In this document: positions 1-7,321 of the stretch, in pieces
Position numbering within the stretch: the stretch's first letter is position 1
How the letters are laid out: every line of letters begins with the position of its first letter
Source of the DNA: an uncultured Spirochaetales bacterium
GTDB lineage: Bacteria; Spirochaetota; Spirochaetia; Sphaerochaetales; Sphaerochaetaceae
Assembly (NCBI GenBank): GCA_949282255.1
Contig: CASDPA010000015.1
Coordinates: 1-46,540, forward strand
Reading direction: 5' to 3'
DNA length: 46,540 nt
The notes under the pieces: model-generated
Told to the model about the DNA's origin: nothing
The model's input: only the letters and a program-made list of their open reading frames with translations
Databases searched by the model: none
Translations under genes and position numbers: made by a program

Positions 1-4
1 GGAC

Positions 5-385
5 ATGCTCACTTCTCATCAGATCGAAAAGCTCACAGAGTCTTTCAACAGTGATGGAACGGCTAAGACATATTACATCATACTTCCGGACGGTCGGAAA
101 GTGGATATTCCTGTTGCTTGCCTTACTCCTTCGACAAACCTATCCATAAGCGAGCTGGAGCTTGAATTTGCGGTGAAGGTGGATGGGACGCTGACAAAAG
201 GGGAAGGAAGGGACGAGCGTTCCTCGTACAACGTCTCGTTTGTCGGAACGGAAAGAAAAAGCATTTTCAAACGCAGGAAAAAGGATAGGGATGCAACCAT
301 TAGGATCAAGATGAAATTCAGGGAAAAGGATGAGCCGGAGGCTGTGGCTAGAGCACGTGAACTGCTCGATTCAACTGTGAGGTGA
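5..385 (+). CDS. DUF2589-like protein, possibly 5'-truncated by the window edge
   Basis: The 126-residue product is soluble and has no signal peptide. A strand-rich core (around residues 30-60) is followed by a basic linker (FKRRKKDRD) and a C-terminal stretch IKMKFREKDEPEAVARAREL. From memory this order resembles DUF2589 proteins, which have a hydrophobic 'I..lelef.vkv' strand and end in 'vkmkf...pEglarl'. The function of that family is unknown. Only four bases precede the ATG, so neither a ribosome-binding site nor a longer upstream reading frame can be judged; the true start may lie outside the window. The stop overlaps the ribosome-binding site of the next gene, so the two are almost certainly co-transcribed and translationally coupled. 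The family call is a recognition by eye. Confidence 0.6.
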   Translation: MLTSHQIEKLTESFNSDGTAKTYYIILPDGRKVDIPVACLTPSTNLSISELELEFAVKVDGTLTKGEGRDERSSYNVSFVGTERKSIFKRRKKDRDATIRIKMKFREKDEPEAVARARELLDSTVR

Positions 386-390
386 GTTTC

Positions 391-1182
391 ATGTGTGAGA
401 TTTATGTAACCAATCTTCCTTTGACTGCAACTGAGAAAGGTATACAGGAATGGATAGCCCGTTCCATAAAAGATTTTCCATCCACTTATGAAATAAAAAT
501 TTATAGTATCCGCATGTCACGCAGTATGGGAAATGGCAGATTTACTGGTGCATGCTTCATACAGGTTCATGAAAAAGATGCGGCCGAAAATCTGGTTTCT
601 TGTTTATCGCAGACGTCTTTTGAACGTTATAAAGCAAGTGTGAAGCTTATTATGGAAGATGGCAGGATGAACAGGGAACAGCGTCGGAATACACAAAGGG
701 ACTATAGGGATCTGGATGAAGAAGATGTCCGCCGCGATGATCGGCGTTATAATCTGGGAAATCGTGCCAGTGTGTATCCTTCGCAGTTCAAAGAAGGTAT
801 TGCCGATGCGGTAAGAAGAAAAAATGGTGGCAGATGTTATATATGCGGGGAAAAAATAGCCCCACATGAATTATCCATCGATCATATAGCCCCGTGTGCT
901 GAGCTGTTTAACAGATTTGAATATCAGTATCCCCATAATGAGCGGGTTGAAAGCTATAATGATATAAGAAATCTGATGCCGGTACATAAGAGATGCAACA
1001 GCTCGAAAGGCAGCTATGGCAGGGGGTATGAAAGCGGCAAGGTTCAATTTGCAACAACTCCTTATCATAGGGAAAATGGAAAACTGCATTGGATGGCCAC
1101 TGTTTCAGAACGTAACAGCTTCAAAGAAAACTATATAAGGGCGGAACTGCAGAAATACCACGTGGATATTCATAAGATTTGA
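391..1182 (+). CDS. RRM-like domain fused to zinc-type HNH endonuclease
   Basis: The 263-residue product has two recognisable parts. Residues 3-90 read like an RNA-recognition motif: an RNP2-like strand IYVTNL (4-9) and an RNP1-like strand GRFTGACFIQV (49-59), with helix-forming stretches after each. A highly charged Arg/Asp/Glu linker (91-125) leads into an HNH nuclease module: CYIC (Cys149, Cys152), SIDH (Asp164, His165), Asn190/Asn194 and HKRCN (His199, Cys202, Asn203). All expected zinc and catalytic positions are present, so it is probably active. A GTG at 382 would give a three-residue-longer protein, but GAGGTGA at 379-385 is ideally spaced for the ATG at 391, so that start was chosen. 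The upstream DUF2589-like gene is coupled. The role is unknown; an RNA-guided or RNA-sensing nuclease is only a hypothesis. Confidence 0.8.
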   Translation: MCEIYVTNLPLTATEKGIQEWIARSIKDFPSTYEIKIYSIRMSRSMGNGRFTGACFIQVHEKDAAENLVSCLSQTSFERYKASVKLIMEDGRMNREQRRNTQRDYRDLDEEDVRRDDRRYNLGNRASVYPSQFKEGIADAVRRKNGGRCYICGEKIAPHELSIDHIAPCAELFNRFEYQYPHNERVESYNDIRNLMPVHKRCNSSKGSYGRGYESGKVQFATTPYHRENGKLHWMATVSERNSFKENYIRAELQKYHVDIHKI

Positions 1183-1218
1183 TGTCAGATCTGAAAATCG
1201 CTTTGACATGTGGCGTAT

Positions 1219-1677
1219 TTATGGATTTTGCGTCCAATAGGCAGTAACTTCAGTTTCAATTTCCTTGATTTGTTTTGTTATTTTATTGGGTGCTGCAAAG
1301 CATGGATGCATTTGAATGCGGCCTCCCATATATTTTAGGAATAAACGATAAAAGTATGTAGCCGGTCTTGAAGCCAAATACATTTTTAAAATGTTATATC
1401 CTATCGGAAAATCTAAAATTATTCTTTTTAGATGGTCTCTATAATTGCATCCTGCTTCAAAGTGTCCATGATTATGGCACTGACAGTTTCCGAGGTTGAT
1501 GTTTAATTTCTTCTGCTTATTCGGTCCGATCGGATCATATCGATTAAAAACAAAATGATCGTGTTTTTTGATAAAAAGCCCATTGAGGCGAGAAAAAGTA
1601 TCCGTCCGTTGTTTTTCTTTTTGTTTTTCCGATAATGCGAAACTGTATTAGAATATTGTTGAAGACAAATCAGGCAT
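1219..1677 (-). pseudogene. Cys/His-rich reading frame with an early in-frame stop
   Basis: On the minus strand a frame runs from an ATG at 1677 to a TAA at 1219-1221 and is interrupted by one TAA at 1648-1650, the tenth codon. The 142 codons after that stop read like a real protein: FIKKHDHFVFNRYDPIG is followed by a Cys/His-rich stretch GNCQCHNHGHFEAGC, a basic helix and an aromatic-rich tail ending in YWTQNP. No ATG, GTG or TTG in this frame between the stop and the middle of the frame would rescue translation. No convincing ribosome-binding site precedes the ATG. I do not recognise the family; the Cys/His cluster could bind zinc. It is most likely a decayed gene. It fills most of the apparent gap between the HNH gene and 1787. 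Confidence 0.5.
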
Positions 1678-1786
1678 GACGATGCGGAAGAATAAAAAGC
1701 TGTGTGGTTTTTTTATTAAGATAATGGACCAGTCCGCGCGAAGCCATAGGAGAAGACAGGTCTAATCTTGTCAGAGGGGAGGGAAA

Positions 1787-2053
1787 ATGAAAAGGGTTAT
1801 TCTGATTTTATGTTTGCTTTTTGTTGCTGCAATGTTTGTTTTTGCTGATGACGCGGCTGTAATTCCGGAGGTGGATATCACACCTGCATCTATGGATAAT
1901 ATGAAAATCGGTGAGACGATTACCGTGGATGGCCGATTGGGAGAGTGCAAAAGCGAAATTCGATCGTGGAGCTCAGATTGTTATCTGCATGAGCGATACG
2001 ACAAGCCTTGGTGCTCTTGCAAGAGAAAATGTACGGAAATTTCAGGAATATAG
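1787..2053 (+). pseudogene. 5' fragment of an exported-protein gene
   Basis: A strong ribosome-binding site (GAGGGGAGGG) precedes an ATG. The first ~50 codons encode a clear signal peptide, a Lys-Arg start followed by a Leu/Ile/Val/Phe core ending FVFA, and then an acidic mature N-terminus (DDAAVIPEVDITPAS). From about codon 48 the frame loses protein-like character, with Trp, Cys and Arg clusters. Over the same bases another frame is strongly coding-like (see 1929-2060). The simplest reading is that a deletion joined the start of an exported-protein gene to the end of an unrelated gene. The 88-residue fusion could still be translated, but a function is doubtful. The parent gene is not identifiable from so short a piece. 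Confidence 0.5.
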
Positions 2054-2060
2054 GGGGTGA
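1929..2060 (+). pseudogene. 3' remnant of an HpcH/HpaI-type aldolase gene
   Basis: In the frame beginning at 1929 the sequence reads as a 43-residue C-terminus. It contains AKFDRGAQIVICMSDTTSLG followed by ALARENVRKFQEYRG and a TGA. The pattern of a Gly-Ala, a hydrophobic strand, Ser-Asp, a small-residue run and a terminal helix matches the end of the HpcH/HpaI (2-keto-3-deoxy sugar-acid) aldolase fold as I know it. The rest of the barrel is absent, replaced upstream by an exported-protein fragment in another frame. The stop lies inside the ribosome-binding site of the transaldolase gene, as expected for the last gene of a coupled pair. An aldolase would fit the acid-sugar genes downstream. 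Family assignment from 43 residues is tentative. Confidence 0.45.
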
Positions 2061-2064
2061 TTGC

Positions 2065-3108
2065 ATGGATCATTATTTCTCACGTGTTGCAAAACTGACG
2101 CCGACTACGTTCTGGGTAAACAATGTTACCCGTAAGCAGGCTGCACTCGGATTGGAGTACGGTGCTCTTGGGTGCACCCAGAATCCATCATATGTGTGGA
2201 AGATGCTCTCTGATGCCGAAGAAGGTCCTTATGCTGTTTCCGTACTCAGGGAGTGCCTTTCCTACAGTGATGATGACAATCAGGTAGCATGCGAACTTCA
2301 AAGGAGGCTTATCAAGACAGTCAGTGATGTATTCATGCCTCTTTGGGAATCTTCTCATGGAAAATACGGATACGTATCAATCCAGGGGGATCCGATCCAT
2401 GAGGAGGATTGGGAGGTCGTCTTGGAAGAAGGTAGGAAGAACCGCGAGCTCAATCCCAATATAATGATAAAGATTCCGGCGACGGAAGCTGGATTGAAAG
2501 CGACTGAGGTCCTGCTTGCCGAGGGTACACCTATAAATGCAACTGAAGTCATGGGTGTTGATCAGGTGACCGCTTTGGGAAAGCTTTATAAGAAGGCTTG
2601 TGCAGCAATGGATAAGCCTCCTGTCATGTATTTTTCCCTTATAACCGGGATTTACAACGAATGGCTGAAAAAGGATGTTGCCGAAAAAGGTATCGATATC
2701 AATCCTGATGTTCTTCATCAAGCCGGTATAGCAATCGCGAAAAAGGTTTATGAATTGAACCAGAGCAGGGATTACGGGATGGGATACATCTCCGGAGGAT
2801 CCAGGACATTGGATGATTTTTATGAGCTGGTTGGAGGTAAGATCAGCGTCACCATGAACTGGAAGGGGAGCTGTGATGAGCTGTTGAAAGCCGACAAGCC
2901 TGTCATCGCGCGTCTTTTCAATCCGATCCAGGCTGAAGTGTTGAATGAGCTCAATGCCAAGCTTCCGCAGTTTAGAGCGGCTTTCTGGGAAGGTGGGCTC
3001 AAAACCGAAGAGTTCGGTGATTTCGGTCCTGTCATGTATTTTAGAAACAGTTTCATTTCCAGCTGGAAAAAGGAATTGGACATGATAGCCGCAGAAAGGA
3101 AAAAATAA
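2065..3108 (+). CDS. Transaldolase-family protein
   Basis: The 347-residue product carries transaldolase hallmarks: TQNP (38-41), the Schiff-base lysine Lys136 in NIMIKIPAT, and INATEV (157-162) at the position of the usual VN-T motif. The length fits the longer transaldolase subfamilies. Transaldolases move a dihydroxyacetone unit between sugar phosphates in the cytoplasm; here the partner genes suggest an aldol cleavage or transfer step in acid-sugar breakdown, which is inference. An ATG at 2008 in the same frame lies inside the upstream remnant and lacks a good ribosome-binding site. The ATG at 2065 has GGGGGTGA four bases upstream and was chosen. A strong terminator follows directly, so the next gene is probably expressed at a lower level or separately. 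Confidence 0.85.
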   Translation: MDHYFSRVAKLTPTTFWVNNVTRKQAALGLEYGALGCTQNPSYVWKMLSDAEEGPYAVSVLRECLSYSDDDNQVACELQRRLIKTVSDVFMPLWESSHGKYGYVSIQGDPIHEEDWEVVLEEGRKNRELNPNIMIKIPATEAGLKATEVLLAEGTPINATEVMGVDQVTALGKLYKKACAAMDKPPVMYFSLITGIYNEWLKKDVAEKGIDINPDVLHQAGIAIAKKVYELNQSRDYGMGYISGGSRTLDDFYELVGGKISVTMNWKGSCDELLKADKPVIARLFNPIQAEVLNELNAKLPQFRAAFWEGGLKTEEFGDFGPVMYFRNSFISSWKKELDMIAAERKK

Positions 3109-3120
3109 TATCATCTTTTT

Positions 3121-3162
3121 AGGCCTTGGCCCGTTTCATTCTTGTGGCCAAGGCTTTTTTTT
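3121..3162 (+). terminator. Rho-independent terminator after the transaldolase gene
   Basis: GCCTTGGCC and GGCCAAGGC form a nine-base-pair stem separated by a ~15-base loop, followed by eight T residues. It lies within the apparent N-terminal extension of the next reading frame, which argues against the more upstream start (3126) for the kinase gene. Confidence 0.85.
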
Positions 3163-3179
3163 ATTCAGATGAGGTCGAT

Positions 3180-4445
3180 ATGGCTGAAAAGATATTGATC
3201 GGATGCATAGCCGATGATTCAACAGGGGCAAGTGATGCTGCATCCTTTCTCGTAAAAGGCGGGCTCTCTACCGTTTTATTTCATGAAATTCCGGATAAAA
3301 AAGATATAAAAGGATGTGAAGCTGCCGTAATTTCTCTAAAAATACGTTCTTGTCCGGTCAAGGAGGCTGTAAAAAAGGCTTCTGAGGCCATGGATGTCCT
3401 TTTATCCGCAGGTGCAGATCTTATTTATTATAAATATTGTTCTACTTTCGATTCGACGAGAGAAGGTAATATAGGACCTGTCGTAGATGCTTTGATGCAA
3501 AGGCTTAATGTCCATTATACACTATTATGTCCATCCCTTCCCATTAACGGAAGGACGGTGCAGGACGGCAGGATATTTGTAGATGGGGTACCTTTGGAAA
3601 ACAGCCCTTTGGCACATCATCCGTTGAATCCTATGTGGGATAGCCGTATTTCTGTTCTTATGGATGAGCAGGGCAGATATCCTTGTATCACGCTTACTTC
3701 GGATAATTATGTTAAAGATCCATCCTTAATCAAGCTTGAAGTTGAAAGCATTGTCAAGGATATGGAACATGCATATATTGTTCCCGACTATACATCTAAT
3801 GATGACGGAGAGGTGATTGCCAGGGTGTTTTCCGATCTACGTCTTATAACGGGAGGTTCTGGGCTTTTGGAGCATCTTGGTCACGAGTTTTCAAAGGGAA
3901 GGAAAAAGGATTGCGCATACCAAGGGGTTTCAGGACCGGCGTTTATGTTATCCGGATCCTGTTCCGATATGACTTTGAAACAGATGGAAGATTGGAAGAG
4001 CAGGGGTGGAAAACATATAAAAATGGATGTCGAGGCGCTGCTCTGTGGAAGTGAATCCGCTTCAAATTATTTTGAACAGGCTATGGCGACCGGTTCTGAT
4101 GTACTTGTTTATAGTTCGGATAGCAGTTTGAATGTTGCAAAAGCTCAGAAGTTTGGGATTGAAAAGGTTTCTTCTGTTTTGGAACGGACTTGTGGGGAAA
4201 TCGCCAGGCTTGCAGTAAACTCCGGGTATAGGAAAATCATCGTTGCGGGAGGGGAGACGTCCGGGGCTGTCACCCGTTCCTTAGGCTTTGATTCGTATAT
4301 AGTCGGACCCGAAGTTGCGCCAGGAGTGCCAGTATTGGTACCGCTGAAGGATAAGACTCTCAGAATTGTTTTAAAAAGTGGTAATTTCGGAAGAGAATGT
4401 TTTTTCACGGATGCTGTTGAAATGACAGGAGAAAATAATGGATAA
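3180..4445 (+). CDS. otnK: DUF1537 four-carbon acid-sugar kinase, OtnK-like
   Basis: The 421-residue product is a DUF1537 kinase. It has IADDSTGASDAA (10-21), KYCSTFDSTREGNIGP (85-100), NGRTVQDGRIFVDG (123-136) followed by HHPLNPM, and a C-terminal nucleotide-binding loop VAGGETSGAV. The family phosphorylates four-carbon acid sugars. The OtnK branch acts on 3-oxo-tetronates at O4, and the adjacent class II aldolase-type gene favours that branch. A longer frame starts at 3126, but it would translate through a terminator. The ATG at 3180 has GAGG upstream and begins right at the conserved domain. The 3' end overlaps the next gene by 8 bp, so the two are coupled. The exact substrate cannot be fixed from sequence. 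Confidence 0.88.
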   Translation: MAEKILIGCIADDSTGASDAASFLVKGGLSTVLFHEIPDKKDIKGCEAAVISLKIRSCPVKEAVKKASEAMDVLLSAGADLIYYKYCSTFDSTREGNIGPVVDALMQRLNVHYTLLCPSLPINGRTVQDGRIFVDGVPLENSPLAHHPLNPMWDSRISVLMDEQGRYPCITLTSDNYVKDPSLIKLEVESIVKDMEHAYIVPDYTSNDDGEVIARVFSDLRLITGGSGLLEHLGHEFSKGRKKDCAYQGVSGPAFMLSGSCSDMTLKQMEDWKSRGGKHIKMDVEALLCGSESASNYFEQAMATGSDVLVYSSDSSLNVAKAQKFGIEKVSSVLERTCGEIARLAVNSGYRKIIVAGGETSGAVTRSLGFDSYIVGPEVAPGVPVLVPLKDKTLRIVLKSGNFGRECFFTDAVEMTGENNG

Positions 4446-5022
4446 GGATATAAAAGAGTGCCTGGATCAGGCCATATGGTGTGCCCGTTCGCTTTTTGAG
4501 CGTAACAAAGTTTCAGGTTCGTCCGCAAATCTTAGCTTGAAAATCGGAGATACAATTTATATCACCGCCAGCGGAAGTTGTTTTGGAAATCTGGATTATG
4601 ATAGTTTCGTCCCTGTAGGAATACCTGGTTGCACAGGAAGGCCAAGCAAGGAATTTCCTTTACATGAAATACTGTATAAGAAGGATCCATCCATTAAAGC
4701 TGTATTGCATACGCATAGTATAAATTCTGTTATTTGGTCCATGATATATGAAGGTCCGCAGGAAGATTGCATTCCTTCTTATACTCCGTATTTAAGGATG
4801 AAACTTGGTACGGTAGGCCTTGTTCCATATGCAAAACCTGGCTCCGAGGAATTATTTTCTAATTTTCGTGCATGCGTAAACCTCAGTGATGGTTTCATAC
4901 TGAAGAATCATGGACCCGTAGTTGGCGGAAAGGATATTATGGATGCTTTTTATATTTTAGAGGAGTTGGAGGAAAGCGCTCGTATTGCTATGGAATTGAT
5001 CAGATTAAAAAAAGATATTTAA
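4438..5022 (+). CDS. otnC: Class II aldolase/adducin-family protein, OtnC-like
   Basis: The 194-residue product has the class II aldolase fold signatures: SGSSANLS (27-34) for phosphate binding, the catalytic-type Glu72 in PSKEFPLH, and zinc ligands His91 and His93 (LHTHS) and His158 (KNHGPVV). In OtnC enzymes this fold decarboxylates 3-oxo-tetronate 4-phosphate to dihydroxyacetone phosphate. The 8 bp overlap with a DUF1537 kinase gene is the classic OtnK-OtnC arrangement and supports that role over an L-fuculose-phosphate aldolase activity. It is slightly shorter than characterised OtnC proteins (~210). No isomerase (OtnI) or epimerase gene is adjacent. Confidence 0.8.
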   Translation: MDKDIKECLDQAIWCARSLFERNKVSGSSANLSLKIGDTIYITASGSCFGNLDYDSFVPVGIPGCTGRPSKEFPLHEILYKKDPSIKAVLHTHSINSVIWSMIYEGPQEDCIPSYTPYLRMKLGTVGLVPYAKPGSEELFSNFRACVNLSDGFILKNHGPVVGGKDIMDAFYILEELEESARIAMELIRLKKDI

Positions 5023-5075
5023 AACGTGAGTGGTGTGTTTGTATAATTGTTCCATTTCGTAATTCTGAATTAATG

Positions 5076-5128
5076 CGTATTGAGAAAGTGGGCGAGGGAA
5101 ATTTATTATTTCCCTTCGCCTTAATACG
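5076..5128. terminator. Extended hairpin between convergent otnC and ridA genes
   Basis: A stem GGCGAGGGAAA / TTTCCCTTCGCC with one bulge is flanked by a second pairing, CGTATT / AATACG. It lies between two convergent operons and could end transcription in both directions. The T-tracts are short, so efficiency is uncertain. Confidence 0.6.
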
Positions 5129-5137
5129 TTTGTTATG

Positions 5138-5527
5138 CTAGTAGGATTTCATAGCCCACATTTCTATTTCCACTAGAAAAGTATCGAGCAACCCTACTTG
5201 TATCGCAGATCTGGTTGGATAAGGAGCCTTGAAGTATTGTTTATATATTTCGTTGAACCTATTCCATAGTTTTAGATCTTTCAGATAAACCGTGACCTTG
5301 AAAACATCGCTAGGTGAACATCCCGCCGCTTCCAGCTGTGTTATACAGTTTTTCAGGGTTTGGTGGCTTTGTTCCTCTATTGTTTTTCCAATGGTTTTCC
5401 CTTCCATATCTACCGGAGCCTGCCCGGAGATTATGTAAAGCCTACCGCAATTCACACCCAATACTGGGGAATATGGCCCAGCGGTCTTATGCTGGTTTGA
5501 TTTGATTTCAATAAATTGGTTGTTCAA
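5138..5527 (-). CDS. RidA/YjgF/YER057c/UK114-family protein
   Basis: The 129-residue product is a typical small RidA-family protein. It has AGPYSP (16-21), a central strand ISGQAPVD, and the active-site pair Arg106 (YPTRSAI) and Glu120 (LVEIE). The arginine is the residue that binds the carboxylate of enamine/imine intermediates in the deaminase branch. Family members form trimers in the cytoplasm and hydrolyse reactive 2-aminoacrylate-like intermediates or act in catabolic operons. The start is TTG at 5527, with GGGAGG five bases upstream; no ATG fits. It lies 12 bp after dctM and is probably the last gene of the TRAP operon, which suggests a nitrogen-containing or 2-oxo-acid-generating substrate. 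That link is inference. Confidence 0.88.
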   Translation of the reverse strand: MNNQFIEIKSNQHKTAGPYSPVLGVNCGRLYIISGQAPVDMEGKTIGKTIEEQSHQTLKNCITQLEAAGCSPSDVFKVTVYLKDLKLWNRFNEIYKQYFKAPYPTRSAIQVGLLDTFLVEIEMWAMKSY

Positions 5528-5539
5528 GTAATCCTCCCG

Positions 5540-6823
5540 TTATGCAAGTGTGTTCACCACACATGTCGAAATCCATGGGTTGAAGACAATGAATAGATAT
5601 ACGACCATGAATTCAGCTATGAATATGAGCGCATATTTCACGATCGTCAGTGTGTCCACTTTTGCAATACCCTGTCCAACAAACAGGTTCACCCCGACAG
5701 GCGGAGTTACGGTTCCAACCATTGCACCCAAAGTCAATATGATTCCGAAGTGGATTGGCGATACACCCATCGTTTTCAACATAGGTAGGAACAGCGGTGT
5801 AAGAATCAATATGATGGGAGCGGAATCTATGAACATTCCGGCAATGAATACGATTCCGACAACAATGACGAGTATGGTATTGGGGTTGGATGTTTTTGAA
5901 AGGACATACATTCCTAGTGTTTGTGGTACAAGGCTGATTGTCAGCAACCTTCCCAGCGCAATGGCAAAAGGTATTATGATGAGTATCGCCCCTACTGTCT
6001 TGCTCGTTTTTAAGAGTATTTGAAACAGTTTTTCCATGTTTATTTCTTTATAAATGAAACATCCTACAATAAATGAGTAGATGCAAGCCACTACGGCAGC
6101 TTCTGTTGCAGTAAATATTCCGGAGTAGATTCCTCCAAGGATTATTACAGGAGTTAGCAACGCCCATTTCGCATCCCAGAACGTCGAGCCGATTTCTTTC
6201 AATGATACCTTGTCGCTCTTGTCGGTTATGTCGACTTTTGTCACAAGCGAGTAGACGATGTTAACAACAATGAATCCTATTGCAACGATTATGCCTGGAA
6301 GGAATCCCGCTATGAACATGTCTGTTACTGAGACTTCCGCCGCAATAGCATATATTATCATGGTTACAGAAGGTGGTATGATTGCACCCAGCGTCCCCGC
6401 GATGGCCGAAAGCGCGCCGGCATATCCAGGAGAATACTTTTTCTCGACCATTTCCGGCACGAGCATTCCGCCGATTGCGGCGGTCGTTGCGCTTGCCGAG
6501 CCGCTGATTGCTCCAAAAAAAGCACAGGACATCACATTTATTGCACCAAGACTTCCTGGAATTCTTTTCAGGAAACTTGTGCAGAAACGCACAAGCCTTT
6601 TTGACAAGCCTCCGGAATCCATCAGATTGCCTACAAGTATGAAAAGAGGTATTGCAATATAAGAGAAATTGTCGATACTGGCGAAAACGGTTTGCGAAAG
6701 TATTGTGAGCGGTACATCAAGAAGAATTGCAAAAAGCATAGTTGCTATCCCCAATGAGAATGCAATGGGGAAGCCGAGAAGAGATAATACAAGGAAAAAT
6801 ACCAGAACAATGACAGCACTCAT
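5540..6823 (-). CDS. dctM: TRAP transporter large permease (DctM family)
   Basis: The 427-residue product is almost entirely hydrophobic, with about 12 membrane spans, matching the usual DctM length. Typical segments include LLGFPIAFSLG near the start, PLFILVGNLM and ATTAAIGGMLVPEM, and GTLGAIIPPSVTMIIYA. It is the channel-forming subunit that uses the sodium or proton gradient to import an organic acid delivered by the periplasmic binding protein. The frame extends upstream to 7024, but that part overlaps dctQ and is not protein-like. The ATG at 6821-6823 has a GGGGGTGA site upstream and overlaps the dctQ stop by 4 bp (ATGA), indicating coupling. Confidence 0.93.
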   Translation of the reverse strand: MSAVIVLVFFLVLSLLGFPIAFSLGIATMLFAILLDVPLTILSQTVFASIDNFSYIAIPLFILVGNLMDSGGLSKRLVRFCTSFLKRIPGSLGAINVMSCAFFGAISGSASATTAAIGGMLVPEMVEKKYSPGYAGALSAIAGTLGAIIPPSVTMIIYAIAAEVSVTDMFIAGFLPGIIVAIGFIVVNIVYSLVTKVDITDKSDKVSLKEIGSTFWDAKWALLTPVIILGGIYSGIFTATEAAVVACIYSFIVGCFIYKEINMEKLFQILLKTSKTVGAILIIIPFAIALGRLLTISLVPQTLGMYVLSKTSNPNTILVIVVGIVFIAGMFIDSAPIILILTPLFLPMLKTMGVSPIHFGIILTLGAMVGTVTPPVGVNLFVGQGIAKVDTLTIVKYALIFIAEFMVVYLFIVFNPWISTCVVNTLA

Positions 6824-7293
6824 TTTGTCACCCCCTTTAGATCCATGATTGCGACAATGATGCGGTATATGAACATCAGCGAAATAAACAGGAACATGAC
6901 AAACTCCAAACCATACATGATTGCCATGGGAATTTGCATTGCAGGAGATGTCTGATGCCCGGAAATAGCATTCCTTATCAAAGGAATTGTGAGATACGTC
7001 ATAATGAACATGAAGGCTCCACATACAATGGATACGAATATGTCAAGAAAATCTTTTGCTTTTCCTTTGACAAATATGTCTATTATCTCTATCCGGATCA
7101 GTCCGTTGTCCCTGACACAATTCATTGTACAGATATACACGAGCATGATCAGCACGTATCTTGTGATTTCCTCCGACCAATCGAGAGGCAGGTTGAAAAC
7201 AAATCTGAAAGAAACCTGCAGAAAAGCCACCACTGCCAGAAGAACAAGTAAAATTACAGCCGTCCAGTCACAAATCTTTTTTATTAAATTCAT
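6820..7293 (-). CDS. dctQ: TRAP transporter small permease (DctQ family)
   Basis: The 157-residue product has four predicted membrane spans and the DctQ-type motif of a Trp-Ser-Glu-Glu following the second segment (LDWSEEITRYVLI). It is the small integral-membrane subunit that pairs with DctM in the inner membrane. It lies 28 bp downstream of dctP and overlaps dctM by 4 bp, so the three form one operon. The small, separate subunit (not fused to DctM) is the common TRAP layout. Confidence 0.9.
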   Translation of the reverse strand: MNLIKKICDWTAVILLVLLAVVAFLQVSFRFVFNLPLDWSEEITRYVLIMLVYICTMNCVRDNGLIRIEIIDIFVKGKAKDFLDIFVSIVCGAFMFIMTYLTIPLIRNAISGHQTSPAMQIPMAIMYGLEFVMFLFISLMFIYRIIVAIMDLKGVTK

Positions 7294-7321
7294 TTACAAC
7301 CTGCCTTTGTCGAACCCGGCG

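Noticed and set aside
6824-7024. N-terminal extension of the DctM frame
   Set aside because: It overlaps dctQ, is His/Cys-rich and lacks a ribosome-binding site; the ATG at 6821-6823 has an ideal one.
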